Numbered from the stretch's first letter, positions 17,184 through 28,707 are shown. The stretch is DNA of 64,000 nt from Pseudoxanthomonas helianthi (GCF_017939625.1 NZ_JAGKTC010000002.1:611592-675591), one strand, 5' to 3'. Notes: generated by a model from the letters alone, not told the origin. Numbers and translations are program-made.

Positions 17184-18844
17184 AGCGACAGCAGGATAAG
17201 CACCAGGCCGGAGCCGCCGACGATCCGGCACACGCGGCACGGCATCTTCACCGTCTGCGCGGCCGGGAACGGCCCCGCGTGGCCGTCGGCGTCGAGCGTC
17301 TGCGCACGCACGTACCAGGTGCCCCCGCCGAGTCGCGGCACGCTGATCTGCGGTTCCTCGACGACCTGGTCGATCTTCGGCGCGGCGAAATCGGCGGTCC
17401 GCGACAGCTGGAAGCGGTAGCGCTGCGACGCGTCGCCTTCCTGCCAACGGAAAGTGACTGCGCCGTGGTCGCCGCGGGTGTCGCCGATGTCGTTCACCTC
17501 GGGCAATGGCTGGTAGGCGAAGGGAATCGCATCGCCGTACGGACCGACCCTGCCGCTGCGATCGCGGCTGGCGACGCGCCAGTAGTAGCGGCCGGGCGCC
17601 AGCGGCGTGTCGGGACGGAATTCCGTGCCGCGCAGTTCGCTGGCGGTGGCGATCAGGTTGGAGAAACCGTCGTCGGTGGCGACTTCGACAATGTAATCGC
17701 CTGCATCGGGCACGCCGCTCCAGCGGAAGGTTGGCTGCGGATTGCCGGTGGTCGAACCCGCGACCGGGGCGATCGCATACGGTGGCTCGGGCGTGCCCTG
17801 CACCGAGATGCGGGCGACTGCATCGCGGCCTTCCAGTCCGCTGGCGTCTATGGCGCGGACGCGCACGGCATAGTCGCCGTTGCCGAGCGCCGGTAGCACG
17901 GCCTTGGCCTCGTGATAGGCCTGGTCGACGAGCAGACTGGCGAAATCGGGCATGGCCGAAACCTGTACGCGGTATTCACGCGCGCCGTCGACCGCCGGCC
18001 ACGCCAGCTCAGGGCGGGCGGTGCGCTGCTGTTTCGGCAGCGCCGACAGATTGGGCGCGGGCAACAGCTTCACCGCGCGAATCGCGCTACCGGCGCCGGC
18101 CGACACGGCCGTGCCGTACCCGCGCGAAACCAGCGCCCGGCGCTGGCCGCTGCTCACCGCAACGCTGCCTTCCAGCACCTCTGCATGGGTTCCGCGGTCG
18201 TCGGCGTCGACGCGGAATACCGTGCCTCGCACCGCCGTGGTGGCGCTCGGCGTTACCACCTGGAATTTCGCCGCGCCGCTGCTGGGCAGCTTGTGCACGG
18301 TGTTGGTGATGCGGCCGCGCTGCAGGCGGAGCTGGGTGTCGGCCATCGCGCCGCCGCCGAAGCTGCTGAGCCGGTCCAGCCGCAAGCGGCTGGCGGCGCG
18401 CAACAGCAGGCGCGACCCATCGGCGAACTGCAGGGTCAGGCTGGCCTCGGGATCGGTTTCGATCAGGGTTCCGGCCGGCAGGCGCATGCCGGCGACGGCC
18501 GGGGCAGGGGGGCGCCCAGGCGCCTGCGTGGTCGCGGAGCCGTGGACCGCGACGACCCTGGCGCGCGCGGGTTCGGCCCGCAGCCAGGTGATCGGTACCT
18601 GCAGCGTGGAGCCCGGCGGCAGGCGATAGGGGTCGGCGACCCGGTTGTACGCCTGCAACTGCTGCCAGCGATAACCGGACTTGAGATAGGCGGCGGAAAA
18701 ATCCCACAGCGTGTCGCCGGGGCGCACGCGGTAGGTCCAGTCGCCGGCCGCGACGGCGGAAGCGAAGGCGAACAACAGCGTGGCGATGGCCGAGCGGGCC
18801 CATTCCCTGTGCATCCACTTGTCTGCGGATCGGCCTCCGGCCAT
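17180..18844 (-). CDS. LysM-FecR domain periplasmic protein
   Basis: 554 residues: a signal sequence (ARSAIATLLFAFASAVAA), a LysM module (about 38-87, YRVRPGDTLWDFSAAYLKSG to PPGSTLQVP) that should bind peptidoglycan, a FecR domain (about 110-225, with VTPSATTAVRGTVFRVDADDRGTHAEVLEGSVAV), two or three fibronectin-III-like repeats (PTFRWSGVPDAGDYIVEVA and similar), and a hydrophobic C-terminal tail (GGSGLVLILLSL) that may anchor it. The ATG at 18844 has AGGAGG well placed; an earlier ATG at 18988 lacks support. The adjoining CHASE2-GGDEF gene overlaps by four bases. FecR here has no sigma factor next to it, so it probably acts on the cyclase. Confidence 0.9.
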   Translation of the reverse strand: MAGGRSADKWMHREWARSAIATLLFAFASAVAAGDWTYRVRPGDTLWDFSAAYLKSGYRWQQLQAYNRVADPYRLPPGSTLQVPITWLRAEPARARVVAVHGSATTQAPGRPPAPAVAGMRLPAGTLIETDPEASLTLQFADGSRLLLRAASRLRLDRLSSFGGGAMADTQLRLQRGRITNTVHKLPSSGAAKFQVVTPSATTAVRGTVFRVDADDRGTHAEVLEGSVAVSSGQRRALVSRGYGTAVSAGAGSAIRAVKLLPAPNLSALPKQQRTARPELAWPAVDGAREYRVQVSAMPDFASLLVDQAYHEAKAVLPALGNGDYAVRVRAIDASGLEGRDAVARISVQGTPEPPYAIAPVAGSTTGNPQPTFRWSGVPDAGDYIVEVATDDGFSNLIATASELRGTEFRPDTPLAPGRYYWRVASRDRSGRVGPYGDAIPFAYQPLPEVNDIGDTRGDHGAVTFRWQEGDASQRYRFQLSRTADFAAPKIDQVVEEPQISVPRLGGGTWYVRAQTLDADGHAGPFPAAQTVKMPCRVCRIVGGSGLVLILLSL

Positions 18845-18877
18845 GCCAACTCCTCCTGGGACAGCTAACTGGGTCAC

Positions 18878-18883
18878 ATTATA
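18878..18883 (-). promoter_or_regulatory. Candidate -10 box for the FecR-cyclase operon
   Basis: A perfect TATAAT on the minus strand lies 34 bases before the ATG at 18844. I find no good -35 hexamer at 16-18 bases and no extended -10. The opposing oxidoreductase gene starts at 18976, so this is the region where divergent promoters are expected. Confidence 0.4.
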
Positions 18884-18975
18884 GGGGGCAAACTCCTTCA
18901 TCCCCGGGGCGGATGGCCGATGACGACCGCGTCTTCCGTTTGGGGCCGCCGGGGTCGCTGAGGTATACCTGCACG

Positions 18976-20577
18976 ATGTCCAAGGCAACCCACGATTTCG
19001 ACGCCATCCTGGTCGGTGGCGGCCACAACGGCCTGGTCTGCGCCGCCTACCTGGCGCGTGCCGGACTGAAGACCCTGGTGCTGGAACGCCGCGGCGTGGT
19101 CGGCGGCGCGGCGGTAACCGAGGAATTCCACCCCGGTTTCCGCAATTCGGTGGCCTCTTACACCGTGTCGCTGCTGCAGCCGAAGGTCATCGCCGACCTC
19201 GACCTGCATCGCCATGGCCTGCAGATCGTGCTGCGCAAGCACGGCAATTTCCTGCCGCTGCCGGATGGACGCTACCTGCTGACCGGCGCCGGGCGCACGC
19301 AAGAGGAAGTGGCGAAGTTCTCCCGCCGCGACGCCGAGCGGCTACCCGACTACGAACGCCGCCTCGACGCCATCGCCGACGTGCTGCGCGCGCTGGCCCT
19401 GCAGCCGCCGCCGAACATCACCACCGAGGCGTGGTGGAAGCAGTTGCCGCAACTGCTGCGCGGTACGCGCATCGGCAAGCGCCTGCTGCAGCTGGACGAA
19501 ACCCTGCGCCAGGAACTGCTGGACCTGTTCGCGATCTCCGCCGCCGAATACCTCGACCGCTGGTTCGAAAGCGAGCCGATCAAGGCGCTGTTCGGTTTCG
19601 ACGGCGTGGTCGGCAACTATGCAAGCCCGTACGCACCGGGCAGCGCCTATGTGCTGCTGCACCACGTGTTCGGCGAAGCGAACGGGGTCAAGGGCGCATG
19701 GGGCCATGCCATCGGCGGCATGGGCGCGATCACCCAGGCGATGGCGAAGGCCGCGCGCGAAGCCGGCGCGCAGATCCGCACCGATGCCGGCGTGCGCGAA
19801 GTGCTGGTCGAGAACGGGAAGATCGTCGGCGTCGCCACCGAGACGGGCGAGACCCTGCGCGCGCGCTGCGTGGTCGCCAACGTCAACCCGAAACTGCTCT
19901 ACCAGCGCTTGCTGGCGCAGCAACACGTGCCCGCGCCGACGCAGGAACGCATGCGCAACTGGCGTTGCGGCTCCGGCACGTTCCGCATGAACGTGGCGCT
20001 GTCGCGGCTGCCGGATTTCTCCGCGTTGTCCGGCGACGGCGACCACCTGACCGCCGGGATCATCCTCGCGCCCTCGCTGGCGTACATGGATCGTGCCTGG
20101 CGCGATGCGATGGATTTCGGCTGGTCGCGCGAACCCATCGTCGAAATGCTGATCCCGTCGACGCTGGACGATTCGCTGGCGCCGCCGGGCCGGCACGTCG
20201 CCAGCCTGTTCTGCCAGCACGTCGCGCCCGAGCTGCCGGACGGCAAGTCGTGGGACGACCACCGCGAGGAAGTCGCCGACCTGATGGTCGCCACCGTCGA
20301 CAGGTTCGCCCCGAGTTTCGCCGCTTCGGTACTCGGCCGCCAGATCAAGTCGCCGCTGGACCTCGAACGCGATTTCGGCCTGGTCGCCGGCGACATCTTC
20401 CACGGCGCGTTGTCGTTGAACCAGTTGTTCAGCGCACGGCCGATGCTGGGGCAGGGCGACTATCGCGGCGCGATCCCGGGCCTGTACCTGTGCGGCGCCG
20501 GCACCCACCCCGGCGGCGGCGTCACCGGCGCACCGGGGCACAACGCGGCGCGGGCGGTCATTGACGACCTGAAATAA
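18976..20577 (+). CDS. FAD-dependent oxidoreductase (PYROXD2/phytoene desaturase-like)
   Basis: 533-residue flavoprotein. The FAD-binding dinucleotide motif DAILVGGGHNGLVCAAYLA is at the N-terminus, followed by LERRGVVGGAAVTEEFHPGF, and the C-terminal FAD motif GLYLCGAGTHPGGGVTGAPG matches amine-oxidase/phytoene-desaturase relatives. The closest family type is the NAD(P)/FAD oxidoreductase group that includes PYROXD2; no carotenoid genes are nearby, so a carotenoid role is not supported. I chose the ATG at 18976, since an earlier ATG at 18913 adds 21 residues ahead of the fold. Substrate unknown. Confidence 0.85.
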   Translation: MSKATHDFDAILVGGGHNGLVCAAYLARAGLKTLVLERRGVVGGAAVTEEFHPGFRNSVASYTVSLLQPKVIADLDLHRHGLQIVLRKHGNFLPLPDGRYLLTGAGRTQEEVAKFSRRDAERLPDYERRLDAIADVLRALALQPPPNITTEAWWKQLPQLLRGTRIGKRLLQLDETLRQELLDLFAISAAEYLDRWFESEPIKALFGFDGVVGNYASPYAPGSAYVLLHHVFGEANGVKGAWGHAIGGMGAITQAMAKAAREAGAQIRTDAGVREVLVENGKIVGVATETGETLRARCVVANVNPKLLYQRLLAQQHVPAPTQERMRNWRCGSGTFRMNVALSRLPDFSALSGDGDHLTAGIILAPSLAYMDRAWRDAMDFGWSREPIVEMLIPSTLDDSLAPPGRHVASLFCQHVAPELPDGKSWDDHREEVADLMVATVDRFAPSFAASVLGRQIKSPLDLERDFGLVAGDIFHGALSLNQLFSARPMLGQGDYRGAIPGLYLCGAGTHPGGGVTGAPGHNAARAVIDDLK

Positions 20578-20667
20578 AAGATCGATGCCGTTGTCGATTC
20601 CGGCCTCGCTGGTCCGTCGTCATTGCAAAGGCCCGCATCGGGCTGGCCTGACATCGGAGCCAAGACC

Positions 20668-21258
20668 ATGAATCGCCTGCAAATCCTCGCCTTCGTCCTG
20701 TCCGCCAGCCTGTCGGCCGTGGCGGCGCCGGCCCATGCCGCGTCGACGACCTATGTCATCGATCCCGACCACACCTACCCGAGTTTCGAAGCCGACCACT
20801 TCGGCGGCCTGTCGGTATGGCGGGGCAAGTTCAACAAGTCCTCCGGCAAGATCGTCCTCGACAAGCAGGCGGGGAAGGGCGAGGTCGAAGTGGATATCGA
20901 CATGGCCAGCGCCGATTTCGGCAACGACAAGATGAACGAGGCCGCGCGCGGCGACATGCTGTTCGACACGGCGAAATACCCGAAGGCGAGCTATCGCGGG
21001 CGGCTGGCCGCGTTCAAGGACGGCAAGCCGGGCGAAGTCGACGGAGAACTGACCCTTCACGGCGTTACCAAGCCATTGAAGCTTAGAATCCAGAGCTTCA
21101 AGTGCATGCCGCATCCGATGCTGAAGCGCGAGTTGTGCGGTGCGGATGCGCTTGCCACGTTCGAGCGCGACGATTTCGGCATGGCCGCCGGCAAGGATTA
21201 CGGTTTCGACATGACCGTGACCCTGCGCATCCAGGTGGAAGCGATCGCGGCCGAATAG
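20668..21258 (+). CDS. YceI-family periplasmic lipid-binding protein
   Basis: 196 residues with a signal peptide ending AHA-A and a YceI lipocalin-like barrel: [64 protein letters not shown]. Family members bind isoprenoid lipids such as octaprenyl chains in the periplasm. The start is the ATG at 20668, which begins the signal peptide. The adjacent DUF2214 membrane protein gene starts 30 bases on; YceI proteins often sit beside small membrane proteins such as cytochrome b561. Confidence 0.93.
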   Translation: MNRLQILAFVLSASLSAVAAPAHAASTTYVIDPDHTYPSFEADHFGGLSVWRGKFNKSSGKIVLDKQAGKGEVEVDIDMASADFGNDKMNEAARGDMLFDTAKYPKASYRGRLAAFKDGKPGEVDGELTLHGVTKPLKLRIQSFKCMPHPMLKRELCGADALATFERDDFGMAAGKDYGFDMTVTLRIQVEAIAAE

Positions 21259-21288
21259 TCCACGAACCGTCCTGGAGAGGTGTTCCGC

Positions 21289-21747
21289 ATGCTGAAGGAT
21301 TTCCTGCTCGCCTCGTTCCACCACCTGCTCGCCTTCGGCCTCGTGGCGATGCTGGTGACCGAATCGGTGCTGCTGACTCGTCCGCTGGACACGCCGGCGA
21401 TGAAGCGCTTGGCCGGCGTCGACCGCGGCCTCGGCATCGTCGCGACCCTGCTGTTGGTGGTCGGCATGTGGCGTGTCTACGATGGGATCAAGGGGCCGGA
21501 TTTCTACCTGCACAATCCCTGGTTCCACGCCAAGGTCGGCGCCTTCCTGCTGGCGGCGCTGCTGTCGCTGTGGCCGACCGTGCGTTTCCTGCGCTGGCGG
21601 CGACAACTGAAGGCCGATCCTTCGTTCGTGCCTTCGCCGGCCGAGGCGGCGGGCCCGCGCCGGATCGTGCGCTTCGAGCTGGCGCTGGTCGCGGTGATCC
21701 TGGTTTGTGCGGCGGCGATGGCCCGTTACGGTGGGCTGCATCTATAG
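21289..21747 (+). CDS. DUF2214-family inner-membrane protein
   Basis: 152 residues with four hydrophobic helices: FLLASFHHLLAFGLVAMLVTESVLL, GLGIVATLLLVVGMWRVY, KVGAFLLAALLSLWPTVRFL and ALVAVILVCAAAMARYG. The paired histidines in the first helix (SFHHLL) and the HNPWFHAKVG segment are family features. Function unknown. GGAGAGG at 21274-21280 places the start at ATG 21289; a GTG at 21280 is the alternative. Probably co-transcribed with the YceI gene upstream. Confidence 0.82.
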   Translation: MLKDFLLASFHHLLAFGLVAMLVTESVLLTRPLDTPAMKRLAGVDRGLGIVATLLLVVGMWRVYDGIKGPDFYLHNPWFHAKVGAFLLAALLSLWPTVRFLRWRRQLKADPSFVPSPAEAAGPRRIVRFELALVAVILVCAAAMARYGGLHL

Positions 21748-21772
21748 GCGGTGCTGCCCGGAAAATTTCGCC

Positions 21773-21866
21773 GTGGGAGCGACATAAGTCGCGAACAGGA
21801 GTTGCCGAAATCCTGAAGAAAAGCATTCGCGACTTACCGACCACGGCATGCCGTGGTCACTCCCAC
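21773..21866. repeat. GTGGGAGCGAC repeat, copy 3, with embedded palindrome
   Basis: Left arm 21773-21794 starts GTGGGAGCGACATAAGTCGC. The right arm has AAGCATTCGCGACTTA (21821-21836), then a perfect 20-base palindrome centred on GCATGC (21839-21858), then ACTCCCAC, which closes the element opposite GTGGGAG. It separates the convergent DUF2214 and serine-hydrolase genes. Confidence 0.8.
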
Positions 21867-21877
21867 ACCGGTTCCTG

Positions 21878-22951
21878 TTATGGACGAAACAAGGCCGCGA
21901 TGGCCTTTGCGGTCGCGTAGGGCTCCGGCTCGTTGCGATTGCTCAGGATCACCACCGTGAGCTTTTCCTTCGGATAGCGCAGGATGACGTTGCGGCCGCC
22001 GATGGTCTCGCCGGAATGCCACAACGCGTCGCCGTTGATGCGCCAGCCGTAGCCGTAGTACGGCACGTCCGGTTCGGGCGTCTTGGTTTTCGGCGTGAAC
22101 GCCGCGTGCAACGAAGCCGCCTTCAGCAGGCGCTCGTCGTACAGCGCCGCGTCCCACTTGGCCAGGTCGTCGATCGACGAATACACGCCGCCGTCGCCGA
22201 GCGTCGCGCTGGTGTTGCTCTGGTCGGTGCGGACCCATTTGCCGTCGACCTCGCTGTTGCCGTAGGCACGGTTTTGCACGGTCGAGATGCCGTCCTCGAA
22301 TTCGACGCTGCCATCCATCCGCAGCGGGGCGAAGATGCGCGACTTCACGAAATCGGCGAAACGCATGCCACTGGCTTTTTCCACGATCAGCGCGAGCAGG
22401 CAATACGCGCTGTTGCTGTAACGGTAGTCGGTGCCGGGCGGGAAGTAGAGCCGGTCCTGGCCTTCGAGCAGCTTGAGCACGTCGGCGTCGTGCAGCTGCC
22501 ATTCCTGCTTGGCATCCATGACTTCTTCGTAGTCGACCAGCCCGGAGGTGTGGCTGAGCAGGTGGCGGATGCGGATGTCGTCCGTCGCCGCAGGCAGCGA
22601 GGGCAGCCATTTGCGCACCGGATCGTCGACGCCGAGCTTGCCGTCTTCGGCCAGCAGCAGGATCGCGGCCGCGGTGAACTGCTTGCTGATCGAGGCCAGC
22701 CGGTAGTTGGTCTGCGGCGTGGCCTTCACGCCGTGCTGCAGGTCGGCATAGCCATAGGCCTTGCGCACGATCGGTTCGCCATCCTTGAGCACCAGCAGCG
22801 ACGCGCCGGGTACGTGGCCGTCGTAGCGTTGCATCAGCTTGTCGATGGCGGCCTGTTGCGCCGGGGTGACCTGGGCCATGAGCGGGAAGGATAGCGCCGT
22901 CGCGAGCATGAGAAACAAAGCGGAACAACGCCTGGCCAAGTTCGCGTGCAT
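21878..22951 (-). CDS. Serine hydrolase of the beta-lactamase/PBP-like family
   Basis: 357 residues with a signal peptide (CSALFLMLATALSFPLMAQ) and the class C beta-lactamase-like fold. SISK at 87-90 is the SxxK nucleophile motif, YSN at 178-180 the second motif, and HSGE near residue 312 matches the third box in esterase-type members. This group covers D-aminopeptidases, esterases and peptidoglycan-acting enzymes, so true beta-lactamase activity should not be assumed. The ATG at 22951 has GAGGGAC ahead of it. It directly follows the queuosine-precursor transporter gene, one base after its stop, so probably one mRNA. Confidence 0.88.
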   Translation of the reverse strand: MHANLARRCSALFLMLATALSFPLMAQVTPAQQAAIDKLMQRYDGHVPGASLLVLKDGEPIVRKAYGYADLQHGVKATPQTNYRLASISKQFTAAAILLLAEDGKLGVDDPVRKWLPSLPAATDDIRIRHLLSHTSGLVDYEEVMDAKQEWQLHDADVLKLLEGQDRLYFPPGTDYRYSNSAYCLLALIVEKASGMRFADFVKSRIFAPLRMDGSVEFEDGISTVQNRAYGNSEVDGKWVRTDQSNTSATLGDGGVYSSIDDLAKWDAALYDERLLKAASLHAAFTPKTKTPEPDVPYYGYGWRINGDALWHSGETIGGRNVILRYPKEKLTVVILSNRNEPEPYATAKAIAALFRP

Positions 22952-22952
22952 G

Positions 22953-23744
22953 TCAGTCCCTCGCGGCTTCTTCGCGCAATTGCGCTTCGCGTTCATGGCC
23001 CAGGTAGGCGCGGATCGCGTGGCGCATCAGGTACAACAACGGAATCATCGCCACCGCGGCCAGCATCTTGTACGCGTAGTTGACGCTGCTGACCGCGAGG
23101 AACAACGAGGTCGGCCAGTGCTGCGGCCCCAGCACGAAGGCGATCCAGATCACCACGAAACTGTCCACCAGTTGCGATACGGCCGTGGAGCCTGTGGCCC
23201 GCAGCCACACGTGCTTTTCGCCGGTGCGCCGGCGGATGTGGTGGAACACCGAGATGTCGATCAACTGCCCGACCAGGAAGGCGACGATCGAGCCGGCGAT
23301 GGTCCACATGCCCTGGCCGAAGATCGCCGAGAACGCCGCCTGGTAATCCGGCACGCCCTGCGCCTGCGCCGCGGTCACCCACCAGCCGGCGGGCGCCAGC
23401 GAGATCGCCGCGAACGCGAACAGGAAGCCGTAGCCGATCAGCGCCACCGCCACCCAGGAAATGAAGCGCACGCCGCGCCGACCGAAGAATTCGTTGACGG
23501 TGTCGGTCATCACGAACACCACCGGCCACAGCAGCGTGCCGGCGGTGAAGCTCAGCGAGCCCTTCTGCCCGAACAGGTTCCACTCGAACGGCGCCACGCC
23601 CAGCGTGTCTTCCAGCGCGAAGATCTTGACCCCGATGAATTCGGCCAGCACCGCGTTGACGCAGAAGAACGCGGCCAGGGCGATGAACAGGCGCACCGCG
23701 CGATCGTCCAGCGTGCGCGGCGCGTGCTTCGCGGGCGTCTCCAA
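22953..23744 (-). CDS. yhhQ: Queuosine precursor transporter (VUT/YhhQ family)
   Basis: 263-residue inner-membrane protein of the VUT family; E. coli YhhQ takes up preQ0/preQ1 for queuosine synthesis. Seen: six hydrophobic segments, VNAVLAEFIGVKIF near the start, LLWPVVFVMTDTVNEFFGRRGVRF (the conserved DxxNEFxG motif) and AFLVGQLIDISVFHHIRRRTGEKHVWLRATGSTAVSQLVDS, which matches the family QxxDxxxFxxxR and QxxDS motifs. It lies between the DUF502 gene (one base gap) and the serine hydrolase. Confidence 0.9.
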   Translation of the reverse strand: METPAKHAPRTLDDRAVRLFIALAAFFCVNAVLAEFIGVKIFALEDTLGVAPFEWNLFGQKGSLSFTAGTLLWPVVFVMTDTVNEFFGRRGVRFISWVAVALIGYGFLFAFAAISLAPAGWWVTAAQAQGVPDYQAAFSAIFGQGMWTIAGSIVAFLVGQLIDISVFHHIRRRTGEKHVWLRATGSTAVSQLVDSFVVIWIAFVLGPQHWPTSLFLAVSSVNYAYKMLAAVAMIPLLYLMRHAIRAYLGHEREAQLREEAARD

Positions 23745-23745
23745 C

Positions 23746-24414
23746 TCAGCGTTCCCCGGCGCGGGTGAACGGCACGCTTTCCGGCGACACCGCGCCGCCG
23801 GAGATGATGAAGCTCATCGCCTGGTCCACGGTCCAGTCGGTCGGGGTCAGCAGTTCCACCGGCACTACCTCCAGGTAGCCCGAAGTCGGGTTCGGCGTGG
23901 TCGGCACGTACACTGCGGCCAGTTCGCGGCCGGTGCCCTGTTCCTTGATCACCCGGGTGACCAGGCCGACCGATTTCATGTCCCGGTGCGGGAAGTCGAT
24001 CAGCACCACGCGCTGGGTACCGTCCGGCGAGGTCTGCAGCATGTCCAGCAGCTTGCGCGCGCTGCCATAGATCGTGTTGGCCAGCGGAATGCGCTGGATC
24101 AGTTTCTCGAACCAGCCGAGCAGGCGCTGGCCGATCATGCGCTGCGCCAGCAGGCCGACCAGCACGATCACCACCAGCGTCGCGATCAGGGCGATGGTCG
24201 CCTGCACCCATTGTCCGTTGAACCAGCCCAGCGATTGCGGGAACGATGCGGCGATCTGCTGCGACAACGGCCCGACCCACGGCCGGCTGATGTCCGACAG
24301 CAGCACGAACACGAACTTGACCACGACCCAGGTCAGCCAGATCGGCAACAGGGTCAGCAGACCGGTCAGGAACAGCTTCTGCAGGGAAGGGCGCGCGGGG
24401 GAGGGGGTGGCCAT
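23746..24414 (-). CDS. DUF502 membrane protein
   Basis: 222 residues with two N-terminal helices (FLTGLLTLLPIWLTWVVVKFVFVLL and TIALIATLVVIVLVGLLA) and a soluble domain with IPLANTIYGSARKLLDML, VVLIDFPHRDMKSVGLVTR and VYVPTTPNPTSGYLEVVP, all DUF502 hallmarks. Function is unknown; plant relatives (LCV/COV1) are linked to vascular patterning, which says nothing about bacteria. It is the first gene of an apparent three-gene run on the minus strand with one-base gaps. Confidence 0.88.
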   Translation of the reverse strand: MATPSPARPSLQKLFLTGLLTLLPIWLTWVVVKFVFVLLSDISRPWVGPLSQQIAASFPQSLGWFNGQWVQATIALIATLVVIVLVGLLAQRMIGQRLLGWFEKLIQRIPLANTIYGSARKLLDMLQTSPDGTQRVVLIDFPHRDMKSVGLVTRVIKEQGTGRELAAVYVPTTPNPTSGYLEVVPVELLTPTDWTVDQAMSFIISGGAVSPESVPFTRAGER

Positions 24415-24442
24415 GCGCGCATTGTAGCGGTGGCCGACTCCG

Positions 24443-24519
24443 CGTAGAGCGGGGCTTGCCCCGCTGCTCTTGCCTCTTTGGTGCGGCTCGAAAAGCAGCG
24501 GAGCAAGCCCCGCTCTACG
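24443..24519. repeat. TAGAGCGGGGCTTGCCCCGCT inverted repeat
   Basis: Arms 24443-24468 and 24494-24519 are 26-base complements with one mismatch, around a 25-base centre. Each arm is itself palindromic (GCGGGGCTTGCCCCGC), so the element could form either one long or two short hairpins. The right arm ends one base before the stop codon of the DUF4442 gene, so it may lie at the end of that gene's transcript. I see only one copy here. Confidence 0.85.
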
Positions 24520-24972
24520 TCAGCGCGCCTTGGGCTTGAGTCGCACGTAGATCTGCTTGCGCACGCGGGCGACGACATCGCCTTCCGCATCGACCACGTC
24601 GGCGGGCAGCCAGCGCAGGTACTTCTCGCCGCCGGCGGTGGCGGCGCGCAGTTCGTCGAGCAGGGCGTCGTCGACGCGGAACTCGGCGCGGACCGTGCCC
24701 CTGCCGGGTTTGACGAATTCGATCTCGGCGGCCTTGTCCCAGACGAAGTAATCGCCGCCCAGGCATTCCTTGACCAGGATCATCCAGAACGGATCGGTCA
24801 TCGAAAACAGGTTGCCGCCGAAATGCGTGCCGACATAGTTGCGGTTCCAGGGCCGCATGCGCATTTCGACGCGGGCGTGGCGCCAATCCGGCGCCAGGTC
24901 GCTGACGTGGATGCCGGCGAACAGGAACGGCGGCCAGAAATTGAAACCATGGCGCAGGGTGGAGGCTTTCAT
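24520..24972 (-). CDS. DUF4442 hotdog-fold protein (putative thioesterase)
   Basis: 150 residues with the hotdog pattern of DUF4442: FNFWPPFLFAGIHVSDLAPDWRHARVEM, RNYVGTHFGGNLFSMTDPFWMILV (the helix with the HFGG motif) and C-terminal strands with VRKQIYVRLKP. Related to the YiiD C-terminal domain and to PaaI-like thioesterases; no acyl substrate is evident. The ATG at 24972 starts the conserved part; an upstream ATG at 25101 would add 43 basic residues that run toward the CnoX gene and is not supported. Confidence 0.82.
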   Translation of the reverse strand: MKASTLRHGFNFWPPFLFAGIHVSDLAPDWRHARVEMRMRPWNRNYVGTHFGGNLFSMTDPFWMILVKECLGGDYFVWDKAAEIEFVKPGRGTVRAEFRVDDALLDELRAATAGGEKYLRWLPADVVDAEGDVVARVRKQIYVRLKPKAR

Positions 24973-25027
24973 GCCGGACTCGTGGGGGCGAGGCCGGCAG
25001 CCTACCATACGCAAAGGTACGGGTCGC

Positions 25028-25885
25028 TCAGAACAGCAGCGCCGACATCTTGCGGCGGTACTGGCCGACCAGGTCTTCGTCCTCGACCACGCGGAAGGCA
25101 TCGATCAGCGCCTTCTTCGCCAGGCCGTCCTGCCAAGTGCGGTCGCGGCGCAGCATTTCCAGGAATTGGGCCAGCCCGGCCTCGGATTGCCCGCCGACCA
25201 GGTGCTGCACGCCGAGCAGATGGCGCGCCTGCAGGTCGCCCGGGTCGGCGGCGATGGCCGCTTCCAGCACCTGCGGCGGCGGCGCGTCCTTCAGCAGGGC
25301 GGCGAAGCCCAGGCGGGCGCGGGCGCGCACCGCGCGCTCGTCGGTGGCGAGGTTGGCGGGCAGGGCGTCGAGCAGTTGTTCGGCTTCGGTCGTCGCCCCG
25401 GTCTTGAGCAGGGCCAGGGCCAGGTCGAGCTTCAGTTCGGCCTTGTCCGGCTCGGCGGCGACGGCGTGGCGCAGGGCGACCACCTGTTCGTGCGGGTCGA
25501 GCGGTGCGGCTTCCGCCGGTTCGTCGTTGGCCGCGGCGGCCGGTTCGATGCCGTGCTGCTTGAGGAATTCGCGCAGCTGGCCTTCCGGCAGGGCGCCGGG
25601 GAAGCCGTCGACCAGTTGCCCGCCCTTGACCAGGAACACCGTCGGCACCGAGCGGATCTGGAACGCGGCGGCGATCTGCTGCTCCTTGTCCACGTCGATC
25701 TTGGCCAGGCGGAAGGCGCCGTTGTACTCGGCCGCCAGCTTTTCCAGGATCGGACCGAGGGTCTTGCACGGTCCGCACCAGGTCGCCCAGAAATCGACCA
25801 GCACCGGGGTTTCCAGCGATTTCTGCAGGACTTCGGCTTCGAAGGTGTCGGTAGTGGCGTCGAAAACGTGGGGCGAGGCGGACAT
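25028..25885 (-). CDS. Thioredoxin-like co-chaperone with TPR tail (CnoX type)
   Basis: 285 residues: a thioredoxin domain (1-110) with the WCGPC active site at 36-40 and the cis-proline in SVPTVFLV, then TPR-like repeats from about 130 to the end. The layout matches E. coli CnoX (YbbN), a holdase that protects proteins from oxidation and hands them to GroEL/DnaK. CnoX proteins with WCGPC in other bacteria also have reductase activity, whereas the E. coli motif is SQHC. It is divergent from leuS with a 130-base gap. Confidence 0.88.
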   Translation of the reverse strand: MSASPHVFDATTDTFEAEVLQKSLETPVLVDFWATWCGPCKTLGPILEKLAAEYNGAFRLAKIDVDKEQQIAAAFQIRSVPTVFLVKGGQLVDGFPGALPEGQLREFLKQHGIEPAAAANDEPAEAAPLDPHEQVVALRHAVAAEPDKAELKLDLALALLKTGATTEAEQLLDALPANLATDERAVRARARLGFAALLKDAPPPQVLEAAIAADPGDLQARHLLGVQHLVGGQSEAGLAQFLEMLRRDRTWQDGLAKKALIDAFRVVEDEDLVGQYRRKMSALLF

Positions 25886-25985
25886 GGCAGGGCTCGAAAG
25901 GATTCCAGTCCAAGATGGTAACGAGGACCGGGGAAAACAAGCCGACCCCGTCCATGGCGGCCATTGCTGCGCTGCGGTAACCTAG

Positions 25986-28646
<2,661 letters not shown>

Positions 28647-28707
28647 CACAACCTCCTGAGCTTGCCATTCCCGCATAGGCGGGGATCCGTTTTGCCTTGC
28701 TCCCGTC

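Noticed and set aside
18976..20577. Carotenoid desaturase (crtI)
   Set aside because: Fold is shared, but the C-terminus and neighbours fit the PYROXD2 type, and no crt genes are near.
21878..22951. Acquired beta-lactamase resistance gene
   Set aside because: SxxK and YSN are present, but these occur in esterases and peptidases of the same fold; nothing in sequence or context shows antibiotic hydrolysis, and composition matches the neighbours.
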